Assembly: GCA_946482325.1 (NCBI GenBank)
Contig: CAMLRA010000084.1
Span: 1-15,871, forward strand
Direction: 5' to 3'
Length of the DNA: 15,871 nucleotides
Source: an uncultured Chromatiaceae bacterium
GTDB taxonomy: Bacteria > Pseudomonadota > Gammaproteobacteria > Enterobacterales > Alteromonadaceae
A program made the translations under genes and the position numbers. Shown piece after piece: positions 7,107 through 14,497 of the stretch. Position 1 is the stretch's first letter; each line of letters opens with the position of its first letter. The notes under the pieces are model-generated. The model worked only from the letters and a program-made list of their open reading frames with translations, did not search any database and had not been told where the DNA came from.

Positions 7107-7344
7107 AATTTCTCGCCGCATCAGGTCGGATCTCTAGTCTAGGATCTGATTTGTGATCTGGTTGCTTAGAGGGCTTTTTTGTAAGTTATTGTATTTTAAT
7201 GGAATAAAATTAAGTTTTGCAGCTGTTTCGCATTTGGCATTGCGTTTGCAATTTCAAAGAGCTCCTGCCGGATCTGCGTGATCCGGGCCAGGGAATTAAA
7301 AATCCAAAACAAAATAATCTTTACAATTAAGGGATTTACTCATT

Positions 7345-7542
7345 ATGAAATTCAATGCAAAATCAAAAATGTTCGCAGCGCTGTTTCCAGTATCTAAACA
7401 AGAGCAAACCGCAGAGCTGGTCGAGCTGAACACAGCTGAACTGAATCAGGTCAGCGGCGGTGTTTCACTGAATATGGATGATGTGTCAGTTGGCACTTTC
7501 CATATTGGTGACGGCAGTGGCCCAATCTGGATCAAAAACTAA
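7345..7542 (+). CDS. Double-glycine leader peptide precursor (bacteriocin/microcin-like)
   Basis: This 65-residue precursor has a lysine-rich N-terminus and a leader ending in ELNTAELNQVSGG. The spaced Glu-Leu, Leu and Val residues before Gly38-Gly39 match the double-glycine leader cut by C39-peptidase ABC exporters (PCAT). Cleavage after Gly39 would release a 26-residue core. The core has Asp at 45, 46 and 55, one Lys, no Cys, and a GDGSGPIW stretch near the end. An acidic core is unusual for a bacteriocin, and the lack of Cys excludes a lanthipeptide or disulfide-bonded type. The ATG is preceded by AAGGGA at about 10-base spacing. The membrane-protein gene follows after 21 bases, so they are probably co-transcribed. 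No exporter is in the window, so export would need one elsewhere. Toxin, signal and adhesion roles are all open. Confidence 0.75.
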   Translation: MKFNAKSKMFAALFPVSKQEQTAELVELNTAELNQVSGGVSLNMDDVSVGTFHIGDGSGPIWIKN

Positions 7543-7563
7543 TAAAAATTAAGATAGGGCTTT

Positions 7564-8220
7564 GTGACACAGAAATATTCAACTTTAAGAGATACAGCCG
7601 CGTTTTTGATTTTCATAGTCACAACCGCGGCTGCAGTTTTTTTGGAACTGTCAGTTCATTTTCCCGAACTGATTTATGCGACCGCTTTCAGTAGTCCAGA
7701 TTTTGTCAGATTTATTTCTTATCTCTCGTTTAGTTTTGTTGTTCTTTTTAGCCTGCAAAAGCCGCATACCCTACCTTTGCTGGCGCTGCTCTTGTGCATA
7801 AAACTTCTCCAATTTCCAATATCTTTGTTTCTCAATAATTTCGAAAACGCACTTTATTACTATTTGTGCTCTGCACTGTTGGATTTGATGATGGCATTTG
7901 CCGTAGTTCATTATCACAACGACAGATATTTATTGAAGACCTTCAACGCAAAAATCAATGCTGATGTGCCGCAGGTAATGTTAATGGCAGCTTTACTTGC
8001 AATTTCATCACTGTTTTCGTGTCTTCAAGCGGTGGAATACATACTATACAGATACCAACCAGCTCTTTATGAAGACTCTATGCCCTTTCTGTATGAGCAT
8101 CAGATTGCAATCAAGCTGACTCTCAAAACCTTGTTCGATGCATGTGTTTGGTCACTCCTCCTTGACCCTAACCGCTGGAAAATTCTGCAAAAGATCCAAA
8201 ACAAATTTCTGGCGCCCTGA
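7564..8220 (+). CDS. Multi-pass membrane protein of unknown family, partner of the double-glycine peptide
   Basis: I do not recognise the family. The 218-residue protein shows five to six hydrophobic segments at about 11-30, 47-64, 69-90, 96-116, 136-160 and possibly 181-200. It is rich in Phe, Leu and Tyr, with short loops and a basic C-terminus (WKILQKIQNKF). There is no signal peptidase site, metalloprotease HExxH or nucleotide-binding motif. The start is GTG at 7564 with AGGG only four bases upstream; the next in-frame ATG is deep in the protein. It is clearly AT-rich compared with dauA and regB, with many TTA, ATA and AGA codons, suggesting later acquisition. Lying 21 bases behind the peptide gene, it is a candidate immunity, receptor or export-accessory protein, but that rests on position alone. 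Confidence 0.75.
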   Translation: MTQKYSTLRDTAAFLIFIVTTAAAVFLELSVHFPELIYATAFSSPDFVRFISYLSFSFVVLFSLQKPHTLPLLALLLCIKLLQFPISLFLNNFENALYYYLCSALLDLMMAFAVVHYHNDRYLLKTFNAKINADVPQVMLMAALLAISSLFSCLQAVEYILYRYQPALYEDSMPFLYEHQIAIKLTLKTLFDACVWSLLLDPNRWKILQKIQNKFLAP

Positions 8221-8229
8221 TTTTCTCCC

Positions 8230-8235
8230 TACAAT
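8230..8235 (+). promoter_or_regulatory. Possible -10 element for dauA
   Basis: TACAAT lies 28 bases before the dauA ATG. With 17-bp spacing the -35 region reads TTCTGG, a poor match. It is a weak assignment, but it would give dauA transcription independent of the islet. Confidence 0.3.
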
Positions 8236-8262
8236 AGAGTTTTAAGGTTGTGAGGTTGCCTG

Positions 8263-10032
8263 ATGTCACACCGTGCTCATTTGTTCTCGCTACGGATTTT
8301 TCATGCGCTGCGCGAAGCAGCTGCTGAAGGTTATGGTTTTTCTGCGCTGAGTAAAGATGTGCTGGCCGGTATCAGCGTTGGCATTATTGCCATCCCGCTG
8401 GCGATGGCGCTGGCCATTGCATCAGGTGTACCGCCACAATACGGTTTGTATACTGCGATTATCGCCGGCTTTTTGATTCCACTTTGTGGCGGCTCCCGTT
8501 ACAGCGTCTCAGGCCCAACCGCCGCTTTTATTGTCATCTTGTATCCGGTCGTACAGAAATATGGCTTGAGTGGTTTGTTGCTGGCCACAGTGCTGTCCGG
8601 CGGTATTCTGGTGGCGATGGCGATGTTACGCCTCGGCCGATTTATTCAATACATTCCGGAAGCTGTCACTTTAGGATTTACCGCCGGTATTGCTGTGGTG
8701 ATTGCCACCTTGCAACTGCGCGATTTGTTTGGCCTGACTGTCGTGGCCATGCCTGAACACTATCTGGAAAAACTGCAGGTTTTGCTGCGGGCCGCAGATA
8801 CGGCGCATTGGCCGGCGATGCTGGTTGCCGGTGTGACTTTATGGCTGATGCTGGCCTGGCCCAAACTTGGCAGCCGCGTGCCGCCGCATTTACCGGCAGT
8901 CATTGTCGCCACTTTATTGGCCTTGGCACTCAATCATTATGGTTATCCGGTGGAAACTATCGGCAGCCGCTTTCAGTACACGGCGGCTGATGGCAGTGTT
9001 GCCGCTGGGATTCCGGATATGTTGCCAAGCCTGCAATGGCCCTGGGATTTGCCGGGCGCCAATGGTCAGCCGCTGCAGTGGAGCTCAGAACTAGTCAAAG
9101 ATTTACTGACCGCCGCTTTTGCGATGGCGATGCTTGGTGCCATTGAGTCGTTGCTCTGTGCCATGGTGCTCGATGGCATGACGGGCCGGCGTCATAGCGC
9201 CAACAGTGAGTTGCTCGGGCAGGGCATCGGCAACATAGTGGCACCGTTTTTTGGCGGTATGACCGCGACGGCCGCACTGGCTCGCTCGGCGGCCAATGTG
9301 CGGGCCGGTGCTGTATCGCCGGTGTCAGCCATGGTGCATGCCGGTGTGGTCTTGCTGGCGCTTTTTGCCTTAGCGCCGGTGCTGAGTTACCTGCCATTAG
9401 CCGGTATGGCTGCTTTGTTGCTGGTGGTGGCCTGGAATATGAGTGAAGCCCCCAAAGCGCTGCACCTGATTAACACTGCGCCGCGTAGCGACGTGCTGGT
9501 GTTTGCGGTGTGTTTCTCTTTTACCGTATTGTTTGACATGGTGATCGCTATCAGCTGCGGCATGATCATCGCAGCGCTGCTGTTTGTGCGCGAAGTAGCG
9601 GAGATGACCAAAGTCGCGGACGTGACCGAAAATCCGAAGCTGGTCAGCGAAAAACTGGCGTCTGGCCACAAGGTATTTCGCATCAGCGGGCCGCTGTTTT
9701 TTGCTGCGGCGGACAGAGTATTTGCCGAACTGGCGCTACTTTGCAAAGAGCAGCAACAAGTGGTGATCCTGATGGACGGCGTGACTTTACTGGACGCAGG
9801 CGGGCTTGCTGCTTTTGATAAATTCCTCACCGCGACCGCAAAAGCCGAATGTCACGTGATGTTAGTCGACCTGCAATTTCAGGTGCTGAAAACTCTGGCC
9901 AAAGCTAAAGTCCGGCCTGTTGACGGTTTATTGTCATTTTATCCGACGCTGCCGGATGCGCTGAAGTTATTGCCGAAACGTCTACCGGACGAGTTTGTCG
10001 GACTGACGGCTTTGGATAATCCCGGATTGTGA
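8263..10032 (+). CDS. dauA: SulP-family C4-dicarboxylate/anion transporter, DauA-like
   Basis: This 589-residue protein closely follows E. coli DauA (YchM, 559 aa), an inner-membrane transporter for succinate, fumarate and aspartate. Shared stretches include LAGISVGIIAIPLAMALAIA, GGSRYSVSGPTAAFIVILYP (76-95), IPEAVTLGFTAGI (131-143) and FFGGMTATAALARSAANVRAG (329-349). The membrane part spans roughly residues 30-440. A cytoplasmic STAS domain (about 470-570) begins at KVFRISGPLFF and includes the LLDAGGLAAFDKF helix. The ATG has GAGG at 8252-8255, seven bases upstream. It stands alone between the peptide islet and the arg operon. SulP specificities are hard to predict, so sulfate or bicarbonate cannot be excluded, although similarity to DauA is strong along the whole length. 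Confidence 0.88.
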   Translation: MSHRAHLFSLRIFHALREAAAEGYGFSALSKDVLAGISVGIIAIPLAMALAIASGVPPQYGLYTAIIAGFLIPLCGGSRYSVSGPTAAFIVILYPVVQKYGLSGLLLATVLSGGILVAMAMLRLGRFIQYIPEAVTLGFTAGIAVVIATLQLRDLFGLTVVAMPEHYLEKLQVLLRAADTAHWPAMLVAGVTLWLMLAWPKLGSRVPPHLPAVIVATLLALALNHYGYPVETIGSRFQYTAADGSVAAGIPDMLPSLQWPWDLPGANGQPLQWSSELVKDLLTAAFAMAMLGAIESLLCAMVLDGMTGRRHSANSELLGQGIGNIVAPFFGGMTATAALARSAANVRAGAVSPVSAMVHAGVVLLALFALAPVLSYLPLAGMAALLLVVAWNMSEAPKALHLINTAPRSDVLVFAVCFSFTVLFDMVIAISCGMIIAALLFVREVAEMTKVADVTENPKLVSEKLASGHKVFRISGPLFFAAADRVFAELALLCKEQQQVVILMDGVTLLDAGGLAAFDKFLTATAKAECHVMLVDLQFQVLKTLAKAKVRPVDGLLSFYPTLPDALKLLPKRLPDEFVGLTALDNPGL

Positions 10033-10050
10033 CGCAGCAGTGCTGCGTTT
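10031..10050 (+). terminator. Probable terminator after dauA
   Basis: ACGCAGC (10032-10038) and GCTGCGT (10042-10048) form a 7-bp stem with an AGT loop, followed by TTCTC. The stem starts within the dauA TGA stop. The short U-tract makes it moderate. A second imperfect hairpin follows at 10089-10115. Confidence 0.5.
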
Positions 10051-10232
10051 CTCATCACAGCAGTGCTCACCACTGTCTTTCTGAGCAAAGCGTAGGCGCA
10101 CTGGCGCTTCACGCTGCGACTGCTAAATTTTCATATTCATGCACAACACAGTCTGCGACAATAGCGGCCGCATTGCGCCAGGCCTTGCCCGGCGTACGTT
10201 GGCGCGTTATGCATCTTTATGCAGCAGCTGAA
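10051..10232. other. Intergenic stretch between the dauA terminator and the argC control region
   Basis: No credible gene is present. An imperfect but stable hairpin at 10089-10115 has 11 bp including one G-U pair and a bulged C, with GCGC arms around an ACTG loop. The rest shows nothing I can name. argE, often divergent from argC in relatives, is absent. Confidence 0.5.
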
Positions 10233-10282
10233 AGTGAATTTGAATAATATAAAAATTCATAAAAACAGCATAATAATTCTTG
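10233..10282. promoter_or_regulatory. ArgR operator, paired ARG-box-like sites
   Basis: The ArgR consensus is an 18-bp palindrome with TGAAT and ATTCA halves. Two 18-bp sites at 10244-10261 and 10265-10282 match it at 7 of the 10 core bases each and are separated by exactly 3 bp, the canonical ARG-box pair spacing. Extra perfect TGAAT halves at 10235 and 10241 lie just upstream. The second box overlaps the argC -35 element, so repression by ArgR with arginine is expected. Confidence 0.65.
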
Positions 10283-10308
10283 AAAGTGCATGAAAGCCCC
10301 GATACACT
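10280..10308 (+). promoter_or_regulatory. argC promoter
   Basis: TTGAAA (10280-10285) and TACACT (10303-10308) are separated by 17 bp. The start would be near 10315, leaving about 50 bases of leader before argC. It directly follows and overlaps the ARG-box pair. Confidence 0.7.
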
Positions 10309-10338
10309 GGCCGCAGTTTTTTGGTGTGGCCATTTTTT
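10308..10338 (+). terminator. Intrinsic terminator-like hairpin overlapping the argC start region
   Basis: TGGCCGCA (10308-10315) pairs with TGTGGCCA (10325-10332), 8 bp including one G-U, followed by six T residues (10333-10338). The 5' arm lies before the predicted argC start, so it could form only in transcripts arriving from upstream, such as dauA read-through. Confidence 0.55.
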
Positions 10339-10365
10339 ATTTAGCATTTGGAGACTGACCACAAG

Positions 10366-11409
10366 ATGTCATCACAATCTGCCACCAGTTCAGTGATTCG
10401 CAGCGCAGTGTTAGGCGCCGCCGGTTATAGCGGCGCCGAACTTTGCGTGTTATTGGCGCGTAACCCTCACTTTGCACTCTGCCATGCCTATGCCTCTGCC
10501 GGGCGGCAGGCAGAGTCTTTTTCTTCCTTGTATCCACGGCACAAAGGTCAGGTTGACCTGCTGGTTGAACCCTGGACTGATGCCGAGATCGAGAATATCA
10601 AAGGCAAAGTCGATGTCGCCTTTTTGGCATTGCCGCATGAAGCCAGTGAAGAAGTGGCGCCAAAACTGATGGCCGCCGGTATCGTGGTGGTGGATTTGTC
10701 TGGTGCGTTCCGCTTAAAAGACCCTGATTTATATCCAAAATATTATGGTTATGCCCATCAGCATCCGGAACTGATTCATGAAGCCGTGTATTCACTGATG
10801 GAATGGCTGGACCAGCCGTTGCCACAACTGATTTCTGTGCCGGGCTGTTATGTCACGGCGGCATCGCTGGCGCTGCTGCCGCTGGTGAAAGCCGGTTTAT
10901 TGGCTGACGACAACATTCCGGTGATCAGTGCAACCAGTGGTGTGTCAGGTGCTGGCCGCAAAGCGGCGTTAAGCACCTCATTCTGCGAAGTTGGCCTGAA
11001 TGCTTATGGCTTTTTTAAACACAGACACAGACCAGAAATTGAACAAAATTTAGGCCGCAAAGTGGTGTTCACGCCGCATCTGGGTAATTTCAAACGCGGC
11101 ATTCTGGCCACCAGCGTGGTGACGTTAAAAGCAGGCGTGACGGCTGAGCAGGTCAAAGCGGCATTTGAACAGGCCTATACCGGCAAACCGTTGGTACGGT
11201 TATTAAGCACGTCACCGAATGTGGCGGATGTAGCCGGTACGCCGTATTGCGATATTTTCTGGCAAATCGATGGCGAGCAGGTTGTTATCGTCTCCGCGCT
11301 CGACAACTTACTCAAAGGCGCCGCAGCGCAAGCGATGCAGGCGGCTAACGTCAAATTCGGCAAGCCGGAAACGGCTGGTTTACTCGGCGGTGGTGTTTGT
11401 CATGAATAA
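10366..11409 (+). CDS. argC: N-acetyl-gamma-glutamyl-phosphate reductase
   Basis: ArgC reduces N-acetylglutamyl phosphate to the semialdehyde with NADPH, the third step of ornithine synthesis. The 347-residue product shows the NADP-binding GAAGYSGAEL (17-26), a DLSGAFRL segment, the catalytic Cys161 in SVPGCYVTAA, TSGVSGAGRKA and HRHRPEI, all close to E. coli ArgC (334 aa). I chose ATG 10366 over an in-frame TTG at 10348, because GGAG (10350-10353) lies between them, although its 12-base spacing to ATG is long. It is the first gene of argCBFGH and overlaps argB by eight bases. Expression should be repressed by ArgR through the operator upstream. Confidence 0.95.
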   Translation: MSSQSATSSVIRSAVLGAAGYSGAELCVLLARNPHFALCHAYASAGRQAESFSSLYPRHKGQVDLLVEPWTDAEIENIKGKVDVAFLALPHEASEEVAPKLMAAGIVVVDLSGAFRLKDPDLYPKYYGYAHQHPELIHEAVYSLMEWLDQPLPQLISVPGCYVTAASLALLPLVKAGLLADDNIPVISATSGVSGAGRKAALSTSFCEVGLNAYGFFKHRHRPEIEQNLGRKVVFTPHLGNFKRGILATSVVTLKAGVTAEQVKAAFEQAYTGKPLVRLLSTSPNVADVAGTPYCDIFWQIDGEQVVIVSALDNLLKGAAAQAMQAANVKFGKPETAGLLGGGVCHE

Positions 11410-12172
11410 GTCACCGTTAGTACTGAAGATGGGCGGCCGGCTGTTGGAAGACATGCAGGCGCTGGATAGTTTACTGACCGTCATCAAAGGCCTGTCTAGC
11501 GAATATCCGCTGGTGCTGGTGCACGGTGGCGGGGCTCAGGTCGACAGCTGGCTGGCAACTTTTGGCTTTGACACGCAAAAAATTGACGGCCAGCGCGTAT
11601 CACCTGCTGAACAGATGCCGGTGATCACCGGCGCTTTAGCTGGTGCCGTCAACGGCTTGATGGTGGCGCGGGCGCAGCTGGCTGGCTTAAATGCCGTCGG
11701 CCTGACATTGGCGGCCGGGCAAAGCCTGAAGTTTGACGTCAATACCAAACTTGGTGCTGTTGGCATCGCCAAAGCCAACGACGGCACTTTGGTGAACACG
11801 CTGGTGCAAAACGGTTTTGTGCCGGTATTCAGTTCCATCGGGTTAAGTGACGACGGTCAGTTACTGAATGTGAACGCGGATATCGCCGCTGCAGCCATTT
11901 GCCAGTTAGTGCAGGGCACGCTGGTGTTGCTGACTGATGTGCCGGGCATTCTGGACGGCAACGGTCAGCTGATTAAGTCGCTGAATAGCACACAAGCACA
12001 GGCGCTGGTGGATTCAGGTGTGATTAAAGGCGGCATGAAAGTCAAACTCGACGCGGCGCTCGAAACGGCCGCAGCACTGCGACGACCTATCATCGTCGCG
12101 GGCTGGCAACAGCCGGAAGATTTATTAAAGCTGATGCAACAGCAGGAAGTTGGCACTTGTATCAGTTGGTAA
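11402..12172 (+). CDS. argB: Acetylglutamate kinase
   Basis: ArgB phosphorylates N-acetylglutamate, the step before ArgC. The 256-residue protein carries the kinase signature KMGG (Lys9, Gly11-12), the HGGG loop (41-44), ITGALAG, the SSIG and NVNADIAAAAI segments near 150-165, and GGMKVKLDAAL (210-220). It resembles E. coli ArgB, the short type without the N-terminal helix linked to arginine feedback inhibition. The frame is open further upstream, but homology begins at this ATG, which lies eight bases inside the end of argC, so translation is coupled. It is followed by an unusual 112-bp gap before argF. Confidence 0.95.
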   Translation: MNKSPLVLKMGGRLLEDMQALDSLLTVIKGLSSEYPLVLVHGGGAQVDSWLATFGFDTQKIDGQRVSPAEQMPVITGALAGAVNGLMVARAQLAGLNAVGLTLAAGQSLKFDVNTKLGAVGIAKANDGTLVNTLVQNGFVPVFSSIGLSDDGQLLNVNADIAAAAICQLVQGTLVLLTDVPGILDGNGQLIKSLNSTQAQALVDSGVIKGGMKVKLDAALETAAALRRPIIVAGWQQPEDLLKLMQQQEVGTCISW

Positions 12173-12199
12173 CCCCACTGAGATCTGTTCACTAAAGCG

Positions 12200-12270
12200 C
12201 GGGCCCCTTTGATGGAACAAGGCCCGTTTGCCGGGCAGATTTCCTCAAAAAAAGGTGGCCGTACGCGGCC
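12200..12270 (+). other. Structured argB-argF spacer with competing hairpins
   Basis: CGGGCC (12200-12205) can pair with GGCCCG (12221-12226), or the latter's GCCCG with CGGGC (12232-12236); the two are mutually exclusive. A third hairpin, GGCCG/CGGCC with a TACG loop, lies at 12257-12270, just before argF. U-tracts are short (TTT). It may act in mRNA processing, stability or attenuation; the function is unknown. Confidence 0.45.
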
Positions 12271-12284
12271 TTGTAGTGTGAAAC

Positions 12285-13199
12285 ATGAGTCAATTATCGC
12301 AGTTACTGTGTTTAGCGGATTTAAGTAAAAGCCAGTTGTCCGGATTACTGACACTGGCAGGTCAGATTAAACAACAGCCTGACAATTACAGTCAGGCGTT
12401 AAAAGGCAAAAGCATTGCCTTACTATTTGAAAAACCATCGCTGCGTACCCGCGTCAGTTTTGATGTCGGTATCTATAAACTCGGCGGTCACAGTGTGTAT
12501 CTGGACCAGCAAAACGGCGCTTTGGGCGTGCGCGAATCAGTGGAAGATTTCGGCTCTAATCTGGCGTGTTGGTGTGATGCTATCGTTGCGCGGGTGTATT
12601 CGCAGCAGACGCTGTTAAAACTGGCGTCGAGCAGCAAAAAGCCAGTGATAAATGCGCTCAGTGACTTGTACCATCCTTGTCAGGCCTTGGCCGATTTGTT
12701 GTCGTTGCAGGAAGTACTTGGTGATTTGTCGCAGGTGCATCTGGCCTTTGTTGGTGATGGTAACAACGTTTGCCATTCGCTGATGTTAGGTGCTGCCATT
12801 CTTGGCATGAGCTTAACTGTGGTGACACCGCCGGGTTTTGGTCCGGACGCCCATGTGTTGTTACGGGCGCAGGCGCTGGCGGTGCAAAGCGGCGCGAAAC
12901 TGACACTCAGTCAGCATGTATCAGCCGCTGCCGGCGCCGATGCGATTTACACCGACACCTGGTTGTCGATGGGCAACAAAGCCGATCCGGCGCAGATTGA
13001 AAAGGTCTTTGCACCTTATCAAATCAATACTGCCGTGATGCAGCGCCTTGGCGCTAAACATTTTATGCATTGCCTGCCGGCACATCGTGGGCAGGAAGTG
13101 ACCAGCGAAGTGCTGGACAGCGATTACTCTTTGGTATTGCGGCAGGCGGAAAACCGCATGCACGCGCAAAATGCCGTTTTAGTCAGTTTATTCAGTTGA
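12285..13199 (+). CDS. argF: Ornithine carbamoyltransferase
   Basis: This enzyme condenses ornithine with carbamoyl phosphate to give citrulline. The 304-residue chain shows the carbamoyl-phosphate site [11 protein letters not shown] (49-59), where the usual STRTR is SLRTR, then HPCQALADL (130-138), [11 protein letters not shown] (155-165), TDTWLSMG (223-230) and [11 protein letters not shown] (262-272). The last set favours ornithine as substrate. The SLRTR variant is also seen in acetylornithine and succinylornithine carbamoyltransferases, a lesser possibility. The ATG lacks a good Shine-Dalgarno sequence and follows a hairpin. Its stop overlaps the ribosome site of argG. Confidence 0.92.
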   Translation: MSQLSQLLCLADLSKSQLSGLLTLAGQIKQQPDNYSQALKGKSIALLFEKPSLRTRVSFDVGIYKLGGHSVYLDQQNGALGVRESVEDFGSNLACWCDAIVARVYSQQTLLKLASSSKKPVINALSDLYHPCQALADLLSLQEVLGDLSQVHLAFVGDGNNVCHSLMLGAAILGMSLTVVTPPGFGPDAHVLLRAQALAVQSGAKLTLSQHVSAAAGADAIYTDTWLSMGNKADPAQIEKVFAPYQINTAVMQRLGAKHFMHCLPAHRGQEVTSEVLDSDYSLVLRQAENRMHAQNAVLVSLFS

Positions 13200-13209
13200 G
13201 GTTTGCGTG

Positions 13210-14430
13210 ATGAGCGAATTAAAAAAAGGTGTAAAAAAAGTCGTATTAGCTTATTCCGGTGGTCTGGACACCTCGGCCATCGTGCCTTGGCTGAAAGACA
13301 ATTATGACTGCGAAGTCATCGCCTTTGTCGCCGACGTCGGCCAGGGCGCGGAAGACTTAGAGGGCGTGGAGCAAAAAGCGCTGAATTCAGGCGCCAGCAG
13401 CTGCTACGTGGTGGATTTAAAAGAGCAGTTTGTCAAAGAAGTAATTTACCCGACTATCAAAGCCGGTGCTGTGTACGAAGGCCAGTATCTGCTCGGGACT
13501 TCGATGGCGCGGCCTATTATCGCCCGTGCTCAGGTTGAACTGGCGCTGAAACTCGGCGCAGACGCGCTGTGCCACGGTTGTACCGGTAAAGGCAATGATC
13601 AGGTCCGGTTTGAAGGCGCTTTTGCTGCCTTAGCCCCGCAGTTAAAAGTGATTGCACCATGGCGGGAGTGGGAATTTAACTCGCGTCAGTCCCTGCTGAA
13701 TTATCTGGCCGAGAAAAAAGTGCCAACCACAGCGACGGCTACCAAAATTTACAGCCGCGACGCCAACTTATTCCACATCTCCCACGAAGGTGGCGAGCTG
13801 GAAAATCCATGGAACGAGCCGTCTGAACAAGTCTGGATGTGGACCAATTCTCCGGAGCAAGCGCCGGATAAAGCTGAATATATTCAGCTCAGCTTTGAAA
13901 AAGGCGAACTGTCGGCCATCGACGGTAAAGCCGTATCGGGCGTTGAAGCCATTGAACAGCTGAACAAAGCCGGTTCAATCCATGGCGTCGGCCGGATTGA
14001 TATCGTTGAAAACCGTTTAGTCGGCATGAAATCACGCGGTTGTTATGAAACACCAGGCGGCACCATTATCGTGGCAGCATTGCGGGCGCTGGAATCGCTG
14101 GTGTATGACCGCACTTCACTGAAATACCGTGAAGAAGTCGGTCTGGAAGTGGCACAACTGGTGTATGACGGCCGTTGGTTTACACCGCTGAAAGATGCGC
14201 TGTTTGCCGCGTCGAACTCACTGGCAGAGCAACTGACTGGCGACATCGTGGTGAAACTGTACAAAGGCCAGGTCACAGTGGCGAAACGCCGTTCACCGAA
14301 CAGCCTGTATTCTGAAGCCTTCGCTACTTTTGACGGTGACGAAGTGTACAACCAGAAAGATGCCGCCGGTTTTATCCGTCTGTACAGCCTGGCAAGTCGC
14401 ATCCGCGCGCTGCACAGCGTGAAAGAATAA
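13210..14430 (+). CDS. argG: Argininosuccinate synthase
   Basis: ArgG joins citrulline and aspartate using ATP to form argininosuccinate. The 406-residue protein is the shorter type, not the 447-residue E. coli form. It begins with the ATP-pyrophosphatase loop [13 protein letters not shown] (11-23), then [39 protein letters not shown] and the [17 protein letters not shown] segment. GAGG at 13198-13201 sits eight bases before ATG 13210 and five before an in-frame GTG at 13207; I prefer ATG. It follows argF by ten bases and is followed by a terminator-like hairpin. Confidence 0.96.
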   Translation: MSELKKGVKKVVLAYSGGLDTSAIVPWLKDNYDCEVIAFVADVGQGAEDLEGVEQKALNSGASSCYVVDLKEQFVKEVIYPTIKAGAVYEGQYLLGTSMARPIIARAQVELALKLGADALCHGCTGKGNDQVRFEGAFAALAPQLKVIAPWREWEFNSRQSLLNYLAEKKVPTTATATKIYSRDANLFHISHEGGELENPWNEPSEQVWMWTNSPEQAPDKAEYIQLSFEKGELSAIDGKAVSGVEAIEQLNKAGSIHGVGRIDIVENRLVGMKSRGCYETPGGTIIVAALRALESLVYDRTSLKYREEVGLEVAQLVYDGRWFTPLKDALFAASNSLAEQLTGDIVVKLYKGQVTVAKRRSPNSLYSEAFATFDGDEVYNQKDAAGFIRLYSLASRIRALHSVKE

Positions 14431-14451
14431 CGCCGGAAAGTGTCAGAAAAC

Positions 14452-14474
14452 GCCGGGCTTGCCCGGCTTTTGTT
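14452..14474 (+). terminator. Rho-independent terminator between argG and argH
   Basis: GCCGGG (14452-14457) and CCCGGC (14462-14467) form a stem with a CTTG loop, followed by TTTTGTT. It lies inside an otherwise continuous operon, 24 bases before the argH ATG, so it may lower argH expression rather than end the operon. Confidence 0.7.
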
Positions 14475-14497
14475 CATCAGATTTGTTGAGGTTGGTT

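Larger units (their letters stand above)
6908..7344. other. Gene-free intergenic region between regB and the double-glycine peptide gene
   Basis: No open frame here looks like a protein. It holds an inverted repeat (7024-7054), phased GGCAAA-like repeats (7072-7106), a 7-bp hairpin CCGGATC/GATCCGG (7268-7286) and an AT-rich tract around 7180-7215. GGATCT occurs at 7128, 7142 and 7270 and also three times in the nearby start of regB. I could not assign a convincing sigma-70 promoter to either flanking gene. Confidence 0.6.

Noticed and set aside
6899..7156. Plus-strand open frame of 85 codons in the regB upstream region
   Set aside because: It starts inside the terminator hairpin and reads through the inverted repeat and short direct repeats; no protein-like pattern.
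6831..7275. Cluster of six GGATCT words
   Set aside because: Three lie in the regB coding sequence and spacing is irregular; a shared regulatory role cannot be supported.
7268..7286. CCGGATC/GATCCGG hairpin before the peptide gene as a terminator
   Set aside because: No U-run follows on either strand; it could be leader structure, but nothing more can be said.
7345..7542. Lanthipeptide or thioether RiPP precursor
   Set aside because: The core has no Cys, and no modifying enzyme gene lies nearby.
10029..10247. Open frame of 72 codons starting at GTG overlapping the dauA stop
   Set aside because: Its beginning is a terminator-like hairpin and its end runs into the ARG-box region; composition (Cys, His, Ser, Ala) looks non-coding and no motif is seen.
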